The notes below the pieces were generated by a model. It made no database searches and was not told the DNA's origin. It saw only the letters and a program-made list of their open reading frames with translations. Shown here one piece after another: positions 5,188-6,251 of a stretch of DNA of 6,251 nucleotides. The DNA is from Betaproteobacteria bacterium (lineage in GTDB: Bacteria; Pseudomonadota; Gammaproteobacteria; Burkholderiales; Burkholderiaceae_C), in assembly GCA_947448675.1 (NCBI GenBank), contig CANFOR010000165.1, forward strand, positions 1-6,251, given 5' to 3'. The position numbers were made by a program, and so were the translations under genes. Positions within the stretch are counted from its first letter, which is position 1; each line of letters begins with the position of its first letter.

Positions 5188-5501
5188 CCAAAAAACGCGA
5201 TATTTTTGCCGAACTTACAGAAGGTTTTGATGCCCTGGGGAAGCAGCGCGAAGGCAAGCTGACCCTGCGCACCTTCAAGGTACAAAGCAAACCCGCCCCA
5301 GTGCTGTTGCCACAAGACGTTGTCAGTGTGCGCGAGCAGCTGCACCTGTCGCGCCCCGTGTTTGCGCGCTACCTACTCACCAACCCGCGCACGCTGGAAA
5401 ACTGGGAGCAAGGCCGCGCTAAACCCAACGCCCAAGCCGCCTTGCTGATACGCATGGTGGCGCAGTTTCCCGATATGGTGCAGCGCTTGGGAAGCGTATA
5501 A
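5184..5501 (+). CDS. higA: HigA2-like antitoxin, XRE-type HTH
   Basis: 105 residues, matching the HigA2 layout: a flexible N-terminal toxin-binding segment (RDIFAELTEGFDALGKQREG, 5-24, then KLTLRTFKV) and a C-terminal HTH domain (about 43-103). The HTH contains VSVREQLHLSRPVFARYLL (47-65) and NPRTLENWEQGRAKP (67-81). AAGGA at 5172-5176 gives a Shine-Dalgarno 7 nt before the ATG, which overlaps the toxin stop. Its stop codon is only 11 bp from the start of copy C and it is convergent with yciH. Expected to bind HigB and autorepress at the promoter near 4815. Confidence 0.93.
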   Translation: MTKKRDIFAELTEGFDALGKQREGKLTLRTFKVQSKPAPVLLPQDVVSVREQLHLSRPVFARYLLTNPRTLENWEQGRAKPNAQAALLIRMVAQFPDMVQRLGSV

Positions 5502-5512
5502 TTAGCTACACA

Positions 5513-5719
5513 TTTAATAGCTGCTTGTGCTACATTCTATTGGGCTAGAAGCCTAAAAGCCTCCTAAATTTAGCCCAACCCACGCCCCAGCTAGCCGCCA
5601 GAGCGCTTCACCGCATACCCCAGCTTCACCAGCGCCGCCATCACCGTGGCCACATGGTCGCCCTGCACTTCTATCACGCCGTCTTTGGCCGTGCCGCCCG
5701 ATCCGCAGGCGGCTTTGAG
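5513..5719. repeat. Copy C of the repeat, the native yciH 3' end and its downstream DNA
   Basis: Same TTTAATAGCT border as copies A and B. The downstream half (5513-5590) has diverged noticeably from A and B and has a 1-nt length difference. The gene half is the functional yciH end. This copy is taken as the original because the gene continues intact to the right. Confidence 0.9.
5540..5578. terminator. Hairpin between convergent TA module 2 and yciH
   Basis: TTGGGCTA (5540-5547) and TAGCCCAA (5571-5578) are perfect 8-bp arms around a 23-nt loop. The hairpin sits in the 89-bp gap between the higA stop and the yciH stop. A bidirectional terminator is plausible from position, but neither strand has a T-tract and the loop is long. 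Copy B keeps 6 bp of this pairing (TTGGGC at 4558-4563 with GCCCAA at 4604-4609). Confidence 0.4.
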
Positions 5720-5971
5720 CTGTTTGCCCAAAGCGGCCAGCGCTAGAGCATCCAGCGCCAAGCCGCGCACCAGCGTCACGCTTTTGCCGCCCCGCCCCTT
5801 GGTCTCGCGCTGCACCCGCAGCACCCCGTCCGCCGCCGCGCTGCTGGCCGCAGCCAAAGCCCGCTTGTTAGCCGCGCACTGGCACTGCGCCACCGGCTGG
5901 CTGCAATCGGGGCAGATGCGGCCGGTTTCGGTGGAGTAGACCAAGGTGGTGGAGGGTTTGGTTTTCAACAT
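5591..5971 (-). CDS. yciH: YciH, SUI1/eIF1-like translation factor
   Basis: 126 residues from the ATG at 5971. A short N-terminal region with a zinc-type motif CPDC-x6-CQC (residues 20-32) is followed by an Ala-rich linker and then the SUI1 domain (about 49-121): VQRETKGRGGKSVTLV (53-68), LKAACGSGGTAKDGVIEVQG (85-104), and the ending KLGYAVKRSGG (116-126). Bacterial YciH is an eIF1 relative thought to affect start-site fidelity or act as a translation inhibitor under stress; its precise role is unsettled. An upstream in-frame GTG (5995) would add 8 residues, but the protein beginning MLKTKP is the more usual start; neither has a strong Shine-Dalgarno. Its 3' end is duplicated twice to the left (fragments A and B), and it is convergent with the HigBA2-like module. 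Confidence 0.9.
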   Translation of the reverse strand: MLKTKPSTTLVYSTETGRICPDCSQPVAQCQCAANKRALAAASSAAADGVLRVQRETKGRGGKSVTLVRGLALDALALAALGKQLKAACGSGGTAKDGVIEVQGDHVATVMAALVKLGYAVKRSGG

Positions 5972-6162
5972 AATATCCACATCAAGGTGTTTCACTCTAT
6001 GGGATAGGCTTCAAATAGCCTAATTCAAAACACGACGCTATTGTCATTGCTAAGGAAGTAGCTGATGGGATACTACCTGCACACAATCTTTGGTCATGCG
6101 CCAAACGTCTGTTTTAAGACTTTAATATCTATTGTCTTTTCAGAACCTCTTTACGGTAACAC
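5972..6162 (-). other. Upstream region of yciH, no gene seen
   Basis: Lower in GC than the genes around it. It should contain the yciH promoter, but I could not find a convincing -35/-10 pair; TTGAAT occurs on the minus strand close to the inverted repeat at 6005-6022. No open frame of note on either strand and no RNA gene recognised. Confidence 0.5.
6005..6022. promoter_or_regulatory. Inverted repeat upstream of yciH (TAGGCT-6-AGCCTA)
   Basis: Perfect 6-bp arms around TCAAAT, 34 bp upstream of the yciH ATG, at or near the expected promoter. Could be an operator or, if transcribed, a 5' UTR hairpin. Short enough that chance cannot be excluded. Confidence 0.35.
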
Positions 6163-6249
6163 TTAAGAAACCTCTCTGGGCGGGATTACAGGTTCGCCAC
6201 CCATTTTGGGGATCATTTGTTGAATAAGTTTTACACCAGGCTCCTTCGT
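6163..6249 (-). CDS. Possible C-terminal end of an unidentified gene (cut by window edge)
   Basis: In one minus-strand frame, 28 codons are open from the right edge to a TAA at 6163-6165, reading TKEPGVKLIQQMIPKMGGEP and then VIPPREVS. The composition is protein-like, but the stretch is short and third-position GC is unremarkable. A second minus frame is also open here (ending at a TGA just beyond), so the choice is uncertain. No family recognised. If real, it would be upstream of and co-directional with yciH. Confidence 0.25.
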   Translation of the reverse strand, partial: TKEPGVKLIQQMIPKMGGEPVIPPREVS

Positions 6250-6251
6250 AC

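Noticed and set aside
4828..5501. TA module 2 as a tandem duplicate of TA module 1
   Set aside because: Toxins and antitoxins belong to different families with different motifs and lengths; only the flanking repeat is shared.
3608..5590. Integron gene-cassette array (TA pairs each followed by a repeat; GCCCAAC in each copy fits the attC RYYYAAC core)
   Set aside because: No matching GTTRRRY partner at attC distance in any copy, the repeats contain a real gene end rather than an imperfect palindrome, no integrase is visible, and each module has its own promoter.

Overview
The window is high-GC DNA with compact genes. The mutase, the FCD-type GntR regulator and the intergenic repeat element all look like a betaproteobacterium, most likely Burkholderiales/Comamonadaceae. 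That placement is an inference from protein and repeat style, not from a database search.

Layout. Positions 1-480 (minus strand) hold a VapBC toxin-antitoxin (TA) module: vapB is complete, vapC is cut by the left edge, and a 25-bp imperfect palindrome lies upstream of vapB. Positions 483-2687 (minus) hold a full-length single-chain methylmalonyl-CoA mutase whose stop codon lies 2 bp from that palindrome. Positions 2688-2771 form a short divergent control region with two inverted repeats. Positions 2772-3428 (plus) encode a GntR/FCD regulator, presumably of the mutase. Positions 3429-3607 hold a hairpin and a 12-unit CATGY pentanucleotide array.

Positions 3608-5971 are the unusual part. A complete yciH (SUI1/eIF1-like) gene lies on the minus strand at 5591-5971. 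Its 3' end, together with about 80 bp of downstream DNA, occurs twice more to the left as truncated copies (A at 3608-3815, B at 4531-4709). Each gap between copies holds one complete toxin-first TA module of a different family on the plus strand: a Gp49/HigB-like toxin with an XRE antitoxin between A and B, and a HigB2-like toxin with a HigA2-like antitoxin between B and the real yciH. The order is therefore repeat-TA-repeat-TA-repeat/yciH. Both toxins have a perfect TATAAT box 7-8 nt before the ATG and no Shine-Dalgarno, so their mRNAs look leaderless; both antitoxins have a Shine-Dalgarno and an ATGA overlap with the toxin. A good intrinsic terminator follows copy B, so the first TA transcript could carry a 3' tail complementary to the end of yciH mRNA.

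Positions 5972-6251 hold the yciH upstream region with an inverted repeat and, at the right edge, a possible C-terminal coding remnant that I cannot identify.

How the parts work together: the mutase and its divergent regulator form a metabolic unit (propionyl/methylmalonyl-CoA to succinyl-CoA). The rest is an accessory zone with three TA modules of three families within 5.5 kb, two of them interleaved with duplicated yciH ends, which suggests serial insertion or recombination at one site.
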